A DNA stretch of 64,000 nucleotides from assembly GCA_030765055.1 (NCBI GenBank), contig CM060958.1:111669627-111733626 (forward strand), written 5' to 3'. The first letter of the stretch is position 1, and each line of letters opens with the position of its first letter. The stretch comes from Mantis religiosa. Taxonomy: Eukaryota > Arthropoda > Insecta > Mantodea > Mantidae. The notes under the pieces were generated by a model. That model was not told where the DNA came from. It ran no database searches and was given only the letters and a program-made list of their open reading frames with translations. The translations under genes were made by a program, and so were the position numbers. This document shows positions 43,550 to 54,769 of this stretch, one piece after another.

Positions 43550-44262
43550 TAAGCCCGCCTCCGTAGAGTATGTGTATCTCAGACTAGTTTAATCCTGCTG
43601 TAAACAAGAAGGTGGAGCCAACTCAACTCGTCACGTGTTTGACGCTACATGCATGCACGTAAGTATGCATGCAACACTAGAAGTATATATAGCAGCACTA
43701 ACTGCTAGACAATAGATAAATATAGTTCGGTTACACATTAATTTATTAAATCTATGAGTTGGTTCATTTCTGGAAAAAATAATAATGGAATTTACTGTGT
43801 ATAGCACTTTTCGTAAAATCGTCGTATATCTCCACGTGCTGTTTGCGTTTACGCGAGAAACGCAAGCTTGCACGCCTGGAGGAGAGCCACACACACAGAT
43901 AACAAACTCGACCAACTCCTACACCTCAACCAACTGCTCAACGGCATGGTTGAACACACATACAAGCGCAAGCGGACAACTCCACTGTCTCCCTACGCAA
44001 ACGTGTAAGAAGACTGTACAATCCAAGCCCTCAAGGGCACAGCATCAACACTCAGTAATAAATACTATACGCTCACTTCCCTTCGTGCCATGCCCAGGGC
44101 CTCGGTCATGGTCATGGTCAAGGAATCCAACTTTACCCGCGCAGCTGATGATGATCCTAATGACGGAGGTGCTAATGCGGAACTCCGTAATCGACAGGAA
44201 TAACCGCCATCCCAAATTCCAACCTTAACTTCTCCTTATAATTCCTTGTTATTGTTTAAATA
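43550..44262. other. No firm feature; one 147-codon ORF of uncertain meaning
   Basis: The plus-strand ORF 43785-44228 is threonine/serine-rich and not recognised. A second frame in the same stretch (DNKLDQLLHLNQLLNGMVE, SVMVMVKESNFTRAADD) looks more protein-like, so this may be a decayed mobile-element ORF. Confidence 0.3.
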
Positions 44263-44364
44263 AATCTTGGAAAAAATCTAAGCTGTATGAGCTCTGGCTC
44301 ATTTGAGCACGATTTCACCCATTTCATTGTCCGATATTACTTAACGTTGGAGGAGGTACATTAA
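44263..44364 (+). mobile_element. SINE-A, 3' end only
   Basis: gctcatttgagcacgatttc, acccatttcattgtccgata and acttaacgttggaggagg match the end of family A. The head is missing. Confidence 0.8.
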
Positions 44365-45690
44365 CAGACAGTCATTAAAAAGCTATCAAATAACTACAAA
44401 AACATACAGTTAACTACAGGATGGCCCAACAGGAAATGATACATTTTAATTAGCGACCCTGCTAACAAGGGAACTATCACTATGCTCATACCTGTATTCG
44501 CTTGACAGTTTAATGCCATTATCTCGGCTCTATATGGGGCCTGTGTGCGGAATATAGCTGGAAGTACCCAAAATAAGTCCAGAATGTTTAAGCATAACAC
44601 AGCATTGCACGTGAGGGATGTTTACCCCTTCGGGCAGCATCTACACACAGAAGCACCGGCACAGAGCTCACGGGGGATGTCCAGCAGCTTACTTGTAAGT
44701 GGTAAAATGCGGCACTTTTCAGGCTTCAGTTTTTAGCGTTGCCGTTCTACTCCACAACAGTTTTTGGTGTACAGATCCCATATAGAGAAGAGATGATGCT
44801 ATCAAACTCTCAAGTGAATACAGGTATGAGATAATGATAGTTAAAGATAACTAAAACCAATTTTAAAAACCTCCAGTTAAACTAATAACAGCACCTGTTT
44901 CGAGGTGAGCACAGAAGTTAAAGTTGCCTATGCAAATAAATACTTAAGGAATACAATGTTTAGTGGAATGTCTTAATCTGAACGTATACGAAACGAATTA
45001 TAAAACACTAATAATGATTGGTCAACGCAGCAGTTTCTGTTTACATTTCCCATTTTAACAAAACAATATTTTAGGTTATGTTCATACAAGAAAAGGACTA
45101 TTTTACTGGAACTAAGCTTCGGCAAGTGTCTTCATCAACTTATTCCAACAGGAACAATAAAATGCACCTTTCAAGACGGTAGGTCAAAGTTGTTTTATAT
45201 AACAGCAGTAAATAGCTGATAAGATCAGATTGTTGAAATTCTTTGTATTTGTGCGAGTTATAAAAGAGATCAGTAACTTAAAGATTATGCTCTACTCACA
45301 ATTGAGCAAAGGTTTCGAGAGCTTTGATAATCGATTACTAAGATGCCATGATAAATATTTGAAAAAGTAAATAATACGAGATCATTCATATGCACATAGG
45401 ATGCTTACTCCAGTAATTACTTCATACTGCCTCATAACAGGAAAGGTAGATTCGTCCCGGAAGATCTCCGGAGGGAAAAAGTCGAGAATAGAGAATCGAA
45501 CCCATCTTCAAGAAGATATGTATTCATGGAAGGAAATTCTCGGATTTCAGCACACAAGTCCTGATTTCTGCAGCTATAACATCAAAGCGCCATTTAAGTC
45601 CTGTAGTTTCAAATTTCGAAACAGAAATTTGGTTATGTTATTTGAAACTGAACAGAATATTCTAAACCTGGATGCTAAATTATCCTTTTA
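44365..45690. other. No recognised feature
   Basis: AT-rich. An open frame at 45401-45691 is not recognised and lies upstream of LINE debris. Confidence 0.4.
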
Positions 45691-45714
45691 ATGTTAAAAA
45701 CACTGATTTAGATG

Positions 45715-47310
45715 GACTCTTGGAACAAATAATTTCTTCAACAAAGATCAACATGGATTTCGACAAGGGCATTCAACAGGGGCATTCATTACTAGTGAAC
45801 AAGAAATTATAGAAGGTTTTGAAAATTCCAGCACTGCGTAATGATTAGTTTAGATATCGAAAAAGCATACGATATGATCTGAAAAAAAAGAGTCTTAAAA
45901 ATTCTATCTCTAAACCAGATCAATGGAAAAATCCTTATGTATGTGAGCAATTTCCTAAAAAAAGACGATTTCAAGTGCTGGCCAATGGAACTTACTCTGA
46001 AATTCAGGATATTCAAAATGGAGTACCTCAAGGAGGTTCGCTTAGTGTTATGCTTTTCCTTGTAGCTATCAATGACATCTCATATAACGCTACCACTCAA
46101 AGATAATTTATTCGTGGATGATTTTATAATCTACTGCAAGGTCAAAAATCTAACCACTACCCAAGAAATTCTTCAAAATACGACGAATGCATTTCAGGAG
46201 TGGTCAGATTTAATCGGATTCAAGTTCTCACAAAAAAAAAAAAGATCAAAATGGATAGTGTTCTCTAAAAAGAAAAAAAAAATCAATAAGAATCCTAAGA
46301 TCTATATGGGAGGTAATATTATTGAAGTTGTTAAGACACTAAAACGACTGGGATTATTTTTGGAGAATAAGCAGATATGGATTCCTCATATTTGAAACCT
46401 AAAATCAGACTGTATTAGGAGATTACGTATCCAAAGTTTTAGCAGCAAAAAACTGGGGTTCAACCTCAAACGTTTTATTATCTACTTACAAAACTGCCAT
46501 CAGATCACCAGACTATGTATCTATAGTATACAACTCAGTCTCTCCTACTGCTCTCAAAATGCTCGATTAAATACAGACTACAGCTTTACTCCTTATTTTA
46601 GGAGCTTTGTGCACAAGTCCTCCTTAGAGTCTTCAGATACAGAAGAACCTCACTAGAAATGAGAAGAATTCAAATACCTTTAATATATGCGTTCAAACAG
46701 GCTTCTGTTCAGGAAAGCAAAATATTGCAGCAAATTAAAAAAAAAAAAACGCTTTAAAACTCCTACATCTACTTATCTTCATTGCTTTAACTTTAAAGAA
46801 CCTATAATTTTGGCAAGGAAAGTATTTCACCAAGTGCCACCTTGGAAGCTTTCATTACTAGTCTTCAACTTACAGATGCTCTCTCACTTCAAATGTGAAA
46901 CTTCCAATATTACAAATAATCAACTTTTTCTTGAATTTCAAGAGCTTCATCGGAATGATTTACATATATACACTGATGGTTCTGTGGCCGCGCCGTGGCT
47001 CAGTGGTTAGACCACTTGGCTCTCACCAAGCGGCCCGGGTTCGATCCCAGGTGACCGCAAAGTGGGATTTGTGATGGACAACACGGCGCTGGGGCGGGTT
47101 TTCTCCGAGACCTCCGGTTTCCCCCGCCATCTCATTCCACCGGTGCTCCATCTTCATCTCATGTATCATCAGTGTCACCGCCTGCGGTGCCGTATGTAGT
47201 AAACGCGGGCGTTAAACACTACACACACACTGATGGTTCTATTATTGATGGAAAATGTGGATGTGCAATTGTTTAACCTAAAGAATTTGTGTGTATTGCA
47301 CAAACTACCT
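45715..47310 (+). pseudogene. Decayed LINE: reverse transcriptase and start of RNase H (I-like)
   Basis: Successive frames give QHGFRQGHSTGAFI, ISLDIEKAYDMIWKK, GVPQGGSLSVMLFL, LFVDDFIIYCKV (FVDD in place of F/YADD), SQKKKR and GLFLENKQIWIPHI-like thumb sequence, then LHIYTDGS of RNase H, which is split by SINE-B and resumes DGSIIDGKCGCAIV. Heavily frameshifted. Confidence 0.75.
46984..47226 (+). mobile_element. SINE-B, full length
   Basis: Head gtggccgcgccgtggctcag with B box gggttcgatcccagg, gatggacaacacggcgctgg, tgccgtatgtagtaaacgcg and gggcgttaaacac plus an AC tail. Exact 14-bp duplication acactgatggttct at 46970-46983 and 47227-47240, which restores the RNase H coding of the host LINE. 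Confidence 0.95.
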
Positions 47311-47312
47311 GA

Positions 47313-47507
47313 TCATGAATCGAATGGGTGAAATGATGCTCAAATGAGCCCGGGGTCCATGGAGCTTAGCTACCCGGCATTCGTCTTTAAGGATAAGGGA
47401 AAACCCCGGAAAAAGCCTTATCCAGGTAACCCACGCTGACCGAGATTCGAACTCAGGACCTCTTGAACGTGAAGCAGACATGCTACCACCACACTACCGA
47501 GGCGGGC
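47313..47507 (-). mobile_element. SINE-A, lacking its last ~40 bp
   Basis: Minus strand gcccgcctcggtagtgtgg, B box, ggtaactcggca-type body and catttcacccattcg. The usual cgtccgatatgac end is missing. Confidence 0.85.
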
Positions 47508-48316
47508 GCACATCTATTGATGAATGTCCAGTAGTTAAAGCTGTCTGACATCTCGCATATGGGGGCCGGATCCTTGGATATGATGTGTGAATGCGTGATT
47601 CTGCAATGACCAATTCTCAGTCTAGTTAAAGCCACTTATTCTTTACGTTTCAGTTATTTGAGTAGAGGTCTAAATATTCCGTTAGTCATTATTAGGGCTA
47701 GGATTTCAATGACTTTGCATCTTTTTTTTTTTTTTTGGTAAGCCTAATTTAAAAGTGGGTTACATATAATTGTGTTTCATAGTAAAATGCGTTAATTTAA
47801 TCATATTTGTTAGGGCATTTTGTGCATTGTTTGTGAATGTTTGTGGGATAGGGTATTTTTTAGGTTTTTATTGCATTTTTGGACATTGGGTAGTTTTTTG
47901 TTATAATTAAGCATGTTAAAATGTACCTTAGATACAATTTACTTTTTCATGTTTTCAAGAGCGAAGCTTTACATTTAATTATTTAGCAAACTGTTTTACT
48001 TTGCCCCAAATAGTACTAGAGGTAAAATTACCTTGGGTTCTAGGAAACGAGACAAAGACTACTTTCCTCCCCTTCTGAGGACCGCTAATGAACTTGCGCA
48101 ATACAAACTGTTTCACTTACTTCACAAGTAGCAGGTAGCTGCATTCCTAAGCACAAGTAACAGGTGGCTGCATTCGTAAGCAGAAGGGTCAAAGCTCATT
48201 GTGTCTGCAAATCTTTTCTAAATAGCAGTGCAGAGAGCTGTCTTTTAAACAGTGTAAAGAACTGTGGTGTGAAGACAAATCATGCCTAAACTAAAGCAAA
48301 ACATTGCAAATAAATT
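47508..48316. other. No recognised feature
   Basis: AT-rich. Contains a 29-bp tandem duplication at 48123-48180, listed separately. Confidence 0.45.
48123..48180. repeat. 29-bp tandem duplication, two units
   Basis: cacaagtagcaggtagctgc and cacaagtaacaggtggctgc begin two adjacent units with three differences in 29 bp. Confidence 0.85.
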
Positions 48317-48443
48317 CGTCCTTTTAGGATAAGGGAAAACCCCGGAAAACACCTTATCCAGGTAATTCGCACTGACCGAGATTCGAACTCGGGACCTCTT
48401 GAACGTGAGGCAGATATGCTACCATATACGCTACCGAGGCGTG
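48317..48443 (-). mobile_element. SINE-A, 5' half
   Basis: Minus strand cacgcctcggtagcgtat, gtctgcctcacgttcaag-like A-B box interval, gagttcgaatctcggtcag and ggataaggtgttttccgg. It stops at ttatcctaaaagg. Confidence 0.85.
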
Positions 48444-48994
48444 CTGCATCAGTATTATTCCCAAGATTGTACTGTCGTTAATATTTTACTTTATTGTAAA
48501 CCTACCAACCAATATTATAAATATTCATATAAATTTATGAACATTGTGTCTGGATGTATTATTGTATTAATAATTATTATGTAATTACTTTGTACACAGT
48601 CACAATATGACCATGTAGTTAGCGACTATAAACAAGGTTGAAAAAAAAGTGATTTAACAAATAGTGTTCATGCTTTCATTCTATCCACTGTTTTGAGGAT
48701 ACATATTCAGTTATGACAAAAGCTATGTCAAATAAAAAGTCTATTGTGCTATCATACTGTGTAATTCTACAGGATATGATCAAGGGCGCTCAGTGGTGGC
48801 TTAGGGGCAGTGTTTCGCCCACACGTATTATTGACTGTACTATTCCTCTGCGATGACATCGCTATTTTTAACGTGTCTAGTTATGTTGCGAACGTTGCAG
48901 AAAGTGTCTCAAAATTCAGCCTTGTTGCAGGTCAGCAATTTGAAAGATGTGTCTACTCTACATTGAGCATTTAACCAACTTTGCCGTAATTTTC

Positions 48995-48996
<2 letters not shown>
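48444..48996. other. No recognised feature
   Basis: No repeat or gene recognised. Confidence 0.45.
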
Positions 48997-49090
<94 letters not shown>

Positions 49091-49114
49091 ACACACACAC
49101 ACACGCGCGCACAC

Positions 49115-49151
<37 letters not shown>
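48997..49151. repeat. (CA)n microsatellite with CGCG interruptions
   Basis: About 155 bp of CA, broken by one T and by cgcgcg blocks near the 3' side. Confidence 0.95.
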
Positions 49152-49152
<1 letters not shown>

Positions 49153-49452
49153 CTTTTTGTCGTGTTATCAACAGTAAATCGTAGAAGGACTTTTTCAGTT
49201 TTTAATTCTGTTTTATTCTAACTTCGCACAAAATAGGGCGATAACAAAGGGGAAAAAAAACTGATCTATTGCAGTCGCATGACTTTTCTTCTACCTTCTT
49301 CACGTTAGTCAAGTCATTTTTAGAAATAATTTTATTATATTTCTTGCAAGTATAAGCAAATAATAAAATACAGCACTTGCACTTTAAGGGATAGTCAGGC
49401 CTTTTAAGAGCGTGTCATTCTGTAATTGCTTTGATATTCCGTTGTCTTGCAT

Positions 49453-49572
<120 letters not shown>

Positions 49573-49649
49573 AACGCTTCTCATTTTTGAAAAGTATAAA
49601 TAATTTAAGATGCAAACATGCAGTGGCGGCTGTTGGATAAAATTAGGAG

Positions 49650-51280
49650 TGTGCTCCAAAGTTACCTATTGTTAAAAAAATACGGTCTCCACCATCTCCT
49701 CTCCAAGCTTAGTGCAACTCTTAATGTTCTACGCAGTATCGCTCATTCATGGTGGGGCGGTGACCCTTCCATATTACTTTAGCTATATCGTTCCCTAATT
49801 CGGTCGGTGCTGGACTATGGTTGTATCTTTTTTGGCTGTGCTCCCACATCGGTCTTGCGTACCGTGCTCTCCGATTTTGTCTGGGTTCTATGCTTTCTAC
49901 ACCGACGAATACGCTTTTGGTTGAGGTTTCAGAACCACCATTGGAGATCCGTCGACAGCTCTCTTAACCCAGCGCTTTCTATTGCGAGTTTTCTCCTTGG
50001 ACGCCCACCCAGTATTGCGGACGTTGCACTATCTCGCTGCCAATTATCTCGACGCGGATTTTCCTGCTGTACGACGATTGCCCTTACTCTTACTGGTTTT
50101 TCGGGATCTATACCACGCTTTTCCCTTAATTTTGAAAAGTCCATCTCTTCCGGGGTTTCAATATACATTTGAGTTACACTTGCTGAATATTTCGGTGCAT
50201 TACCTTCCTGATTACATCATCCGGAGTCCTGACGTGAACGTCGCCCTCTCTCATTTCTTGCAGATCACATGGCCAGATTGCACCACGATCTACACTGACG
50301 CTTCTAAATCTGCTAATGGAGTAGGTTATGCATACGTCTGTCCTACTAATACCTTGGCTCGATACCGCCTACCTATGGAGGCTTCCAGCTACACTGCGGA
50401 GGTTCTGGCCATTCGTGACGCTTTGCAATATGGAATTTCTCGGGGCTTCCCCAAACTGCTGATCTTAACCGATGAGCAGAGTATGCTGCCGAGATCTCAT
50501 CTCCTCTATGGACGAGAGATATGCACTGTTATCTTTACGAGATACTGACGTTGGTGAACAACGCTACCATAGCCGGACATCAAATTCACTTCCTTTGGAT
50601 CAGAGGGCATGTCGGAATTCGATACAATGAAGTCGCCGATCGCCTGGCAAAAGAGGGACCCATCCAAGGCACCTTTCAAGGCATCCAACTGCCCTATACG
50701 GGTTTCTTCCCGGTCCTTCATCGTGACGCCTATTGTCGCTGGAATCATGCCTGGATTCGTTGGCAGTCCATCAAAGGCAAACACTACGCCACCGTCCAGA
50801 CGCATCAATCTACGACCCCTTGGTTCTCCAGCTTCAGGATCGCACGTCGACATCTCACCTCCATCATTAGAATGCGACTTGGACATGGATGTTACCCTGC
50901 GCATCTACACCGACTACATCTCATCGATTCCTCTGTATGTCCTGATGACCCAGGCGAAACCGCTGACCCCAATCATCTCCTGTTCAGGTGCTCTCGCTAC
51001 CGAGCTCACCGTTCTTCCTTCCTCCGCCGCCTACTTTAACAGTCTGTCCCTTTTCCCGCTAGCGTCAACACCATATTACAGTTATGCCATAAACCGATAT
51101 ACCAAGCTCTTCTGCAATTTCTTCAAGAAAGTGATCTACAGATCTACTCTCCTCCCCCCCCCCCCCCACCATCCTCTTAATTTTCCTTTTATTACTTTTC
51201 TTATTTTCCCTTCGATGGCCATATCGGATTTTACCGAAGGCAAAAAAAAAAAAAATAATAAATAAATAAATAAAATAAAG
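49650..51280 (+). mobile_element. I-clade-like LINE, 5'-truncated
   Basis: Starts within the reverse transcriptase thumb and runs through RNase H, a C-terminal CCHC finger and a 3' untranslated region with a C run to an (AAAT)n tail. No clear target duplication found. Confidence 0.78.
49660..51039 (+). pseudogene. LINE ORF2 end: thumb, RNase H and zinc finger
   Basis: Frames in order: LKKYGLHHLLSKLSATLN, WWGGDPSILL, LIRSVLDYGCIFFG, then RNase H TIYTDASKSANGVGYAYV (first aspartate), EASSYTAEVLAIRDALQ (glutamate), LILTDEQSM (second aspartate), then a frame change and LWIRGHVGIRYNEVADRLAK (last site). The C-terminal CPDDPGETADPNHLLFRC is the finger. RNase H in this position is typical of the I and related LINE clades. 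Three or more frameshifts. Confidence 0.85.
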
Positions 51281-51299
51281 TGCGGTCTTAATGTCGAAG

Positions 51300-51815
51300 T
51301 ATGGAGTCCATGCGGCGCACCTTTCTATTGCAGAACTTATCAGTGACTATGGTGTTAAAATCCTCCATCTTAGAGGCAATGCTCTTCTCCATTGACAACA
51401 TAATGCAATCAATTATACGCAATAGCACATGTCTGGTTTTTTTTTTTTTTTTTTTTTTTTCCTTTTCAAATTGCTGGTTATGTTTCAGTCTCGCCTCCTG
51501 ATGTGCAAGGCTTAACTGTGTCACAATGTTTATGTTGCCTAAAGCACCTAAATCTAGTACTTTATTTAAATTCTTTACGTTTTGTTTATGCTTACTAATT
51601 AGCACATTTAAGTGATCTAAATCTGTCACTCCCATTGTGCTCCAAGTATCATAGTTTCCGAAGAGTAAGAATGGAAAGCAGAGCAGAGCATCTCTTTCTT
51701 GGTATCTACGTACCCATTTATGCTTATATACTTTGGGGTTAAAACGACTGGTGTATGAATTGTTTCTCCCTCCTTTTGCACAGTGCGTTATAATTAGTTC
51801 TGGAGTTTGCCTACC
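51300..51815 (-). pseudogene. hAT transposase N-terminal region with TTF-type zinc finger, split by an A tract
   Basis: Minus strand, one open frame: RQTPELIITHCAKGGRNNS, TSRFNPKVYKHKWVRRYQ, ALLCFPFLLFGNYDTWSTMG, TDLDHLNVLISKHKQNVKN, then ARLKHNQQF, a run of lysine codons from a ~25-bp A tract, and RHVLLRIIDCIMLS. The order equals that of TTF-zinc-finger hAT proteins up to the 'HNxxVxKNRxxLxRIIDC' point, after which similarity stops near 51390. The A tract grew inside coding sequence. Confidence 0.75.
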
Positions 51816-51954
51816 CTATTGCTTGATTTCCACTTTTTCCTCCAGGGTTCTTCTAGAGAAAGGGCAACTGATTAAGCTGCTCACCGAATTCATGTTAGTG
51901 CACGCAAAAGACGTGGTGATACCATTAACCATGACAATATAACTTGAACTGAAT

Positions 51955-52790
51955 GAATGAATGATGTTTATGGGCGCTCAACGGTACGGTCATCAGCGCC
52001 CTTAAAAGGGCAAAACATGCTAAAATAGGGGATAAAAGAGCTAAAACAGATCTATCCTAAATAAAATAAGATAAAACACACCCACGTTAGTAAAAACTAA
52101 AAGATACTTAAAACCATGACGCGATAAGGTTTAAAAAGGTAAAATTTAGTACTAAATTCTAAAATCAACAGTTGAAAGCAGCTTAAAGACTTTGCCAACC
52201 GCTTGTTCGTCGTCCGCCAGAATCCCTGCCAAGCTGGCCGGCAGCTGGAGAGATTGGCGAACAGCGGCTAGGTTAAAACACTCTGAAAACACACGGCGGT
52301 CTGACAAAGCTCCACCACAGAGCGGGCACACTGGAGCAGGGTCCCTTTTTAACATAAAAGTATGGGTAAGAATACAGTGGCCAATCCTTAAACGAGCCAG
52401 GCTGACCTCCTACCGACGAGAAGAACGGCAGGAGGTTACCCAGGGAATCGGGAGTTCCTTGACAGTTCTAAGTTTATTACTGCGGAGAGCGGACTACTCT
52501 TCCAGCCAGCAGGATAGTACACCTCTCCGCAGTACAATATTGAAGTCCTCCGATATCACTGTCGCTACAGAAACCCTGGGTTGTGTCGTTGCCGACTTAG
52601 CAGCCAGATCCGCCATTTCATTTCCCCGCAAACCGGCATGTCCAGGAATCCAGGCACATGCCACACTAATGCCGAAGGCAAATAGAACGTGAAGGGCGTC
52701 CTGGACACGCTGTACTAGCTTGAACTGCACAACTGTTTTCAGTAAGCCAATAATTCGAATTGTAAACAACGAAAGACAGTAGTACCAAAC
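51955..52790 (-). pseudogene. 5'-truncated LINE: RNase H end and zinc finger
   Basis: Minus strand: VACAWIPGHAGLRGNEMAD (end of RNase H), a broken stretch, then MLKRDPAPVCPLCGGALSD with RVFSECFNLAAVR (CCHC-type finger) to the stop at 52152, a 3' untranslated region with a 7-bp stem-loop, and a (TCAT)n tail. A different family from the LINE just upstream. Confidence 0.82.
51972..52001 (-). other. Stem-loop in a LINE 3' untranslated region
   Basis: gggcgct and agcgccc form a perfect 7-bp stem around a 16-bp loop, about 15 bp before the TCAT tail. GGGCGCTGATGACC...AGCGCCC hairpins of this kind occur at the 3' end of insect LINEs, where they may be bound by the reverse transcriptase. Confidence 0.65.
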
Positions 52791-52799
52791 ATACATTCC

Positions 52800-53157
52800 T
52801 GACTCCCACCTGATGGCAAATACCTACAAGAGCACCTCTAGAGGTAATAATTTACTGTAACTACTGCAGATGGCACTGAAAACAATAGAGCAAGAAGAGA
52901 AGCTTTTGTGCCCCGTTTGGCCTTAGCACAATCCCAAGCAAAAACAACCAATCAAAGCAATGCGCCGCTATGTCAAGTGCGTTCATTGGACAGCATTCCC
53001 GCAAACACGCAGCTCTTCGGTGTAGCACAAATAGTAGTCACGTGTTTCTCTAAAGTATCTGACAGCTATCCTTGCTTCTTGCTAGCGCGTATAAATCTGA
53101 CAGAAGTAAAGAAAACGTTAAGACATTCGTTTCAGCAAACTATTGCACTGTAGCACA
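52800..53157. other. No recognised feature
   Basis: No repeat or gene recognised. Confidence 0.45.
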
Positions 53158-53159
53158 TA

Positions 53160-54767
53160 CAGAGGCCGACAGAAGCATTCGAATAATATAACATGTAACA
53201 CTGCACGTACTATAAGTATTGTAATATTTATTTGGCAGCATTGAATTGCTAAACATGTAAACATTAACCTTTTGTGTCTTGGAAACAATATTTAAAATAT
53301 TACTTTGCATGTATTTAATACAAAATCTGTACTGTATTTATTCTATTGTCCCTCTTATTGGAGGACATAAGTATTCGAACGTACCCAATCGAAAAGAGAG
53401 AAAGGTTGTTGGACATACCCTATAGGCCACTACTACAGAGCAGTTGTGTTTATGCTATGTGTGCTCAAAGTTATTCAGCCGATTGTGAACTCATAGGTAA
53501 TATGGGACGTAAAGGTAAGGAGACAACAATGGCAGAGTGGAATATCGTGATAAATATGTACAAACAAAACAAATCTCTCTCTGGAGTTACCAAAACAATT
53601 AACAGAAGAAAAACTACAGTGTTCTGCATAATTCAACGCTTCAGACAAATACTTTTGTAAATAAACCTAGAAATGGCGCTCCTTCTAAACTTACCACCAG
53701 AGACAGCAGGCAAATAAAAAAAATGGTGAAGCCGAGAGTCACTGCATCTGAGATTAGAGGATGCTTTGAGCAATATTCTGGCACTATGATTCACACCAGA
53801 ATAGTTGAATGGGTTTTAAATAGTACTGGGTAGAATGTCCGCGTTTCTAGTAAGAAACCATATGTTAATAAGGTGAATAAGAAAAAAGCGTATAGAATTT
53901 GATAAAGATTATGTGGTGAAACCAACAGAATTCTGGGACAAGGTTCTCTGATCGGACAGAGCAAATTCTGCTTACACAAGAGTGATGGACGTCTTAAAAT
54001 GTGGAGACTGCCAAATACAGAATGGGAACCTAAGAACATGGTAGCTACAGTGAAACATGGTGGCAGTAGGGTGATGTTATGGGGCTGTATAGCTTCATCT
54101 GGCTTTGGGGAACTGATGTTCATAGATGGGATCATGGACAAATTTGAATACAAGAGGATTCTTGGAGACAATCTTAAAAAGAGAGCAGAGAAGCTGGGAT
54201 TAGGGCATGATTCCAGCTGGACAATGATCCGAAGCATACTGCTGAAATTGTAAGGCAATTGATATTGAATTGATATTGAATTAATTGAAATAATTGATCG
54301 TGTACAACACTCCTCACACTTTGAAGACACCACCCCAATCTCCAGATTTAAATCCTATATAGAACATCTGAAAGGAACTCGAGGAGCGCGTGAGGAAGCA
54401 TCACACCAGAAGCAAGGACCATCTGAAAGAACTTCTTCAAACAGAGTGGAGAAATGTGGACTCTGCAGTCACTAAACAACACATACAGACAATGCCCAAA
54501 CGATTATCAGCAGTAATTCAAAGAAAGGAGATGATAACTAAATACTAGTTGTTCTCTGTTCTAATACTTATGTCCAGATGTAAAGTAACCGTTTTATTTC
54601 TCCTTGTAGTGGAAATTAGTTTCAGTTGCTATTTATGAGTTTATATGTTTAATGGAGGACTCAAGTTTATTTTGTACCAGTTGTATTTACATATGCTTAC
54701 TCTGCGTAGCTTTAAAATAATCTAAGTAATAAATATGTTTACGTTCGAATACTTATGTCGGCCTCTG
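53160..54767 (+). mobile_element. Tc1-like transposon with IR/DR ends
   Basis: 1,608 bp, bounded by TA (53158-53159 and 54768-54769). Outer repeats cagaggccgacagaagcatt and, reversed, cagaggccgacataagtatt. Inner related repeats sit about 200 bp inward on each side: gacataagtattcgaacgta at 53364 and its inverted form aatacttatgtcc at 54563. This gives the IR/DR layout of one Tc1 branch. Confidence 0.92.
53502..54545 (+). pseudogene. Tc1-like transposase, multiply frameshifted
   Basis: MGRKGKETTMAEWNIVINMY begins the first helix-turn-helix, LSGVTKTINRRKTTV continues it. Then NGAPSKLTTRDSRQIKKMV, GSRVMLWGCIASSGFGELMF, QDNDPKHTAEIV (in a shifted frame, second aspartate), and QSPDLNPI with the third catalytic site followed by a stop. 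DDE order is typical of Tc1. Short duplications near 54260 (ttgatattgaa) add to the damage. Confidence 0.88.
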
Positions 54768-54769
54768 TA

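Noticed and set aside
48909..49177. Cys/Val- or His/Thr-repeat ORFs
   Set aside because: Translation of the CA microsatellite on either strand.
49810..50172. 121-codon ORF
   Set aside because: Other-frame shadow of the LINE thumb and RNase H region.
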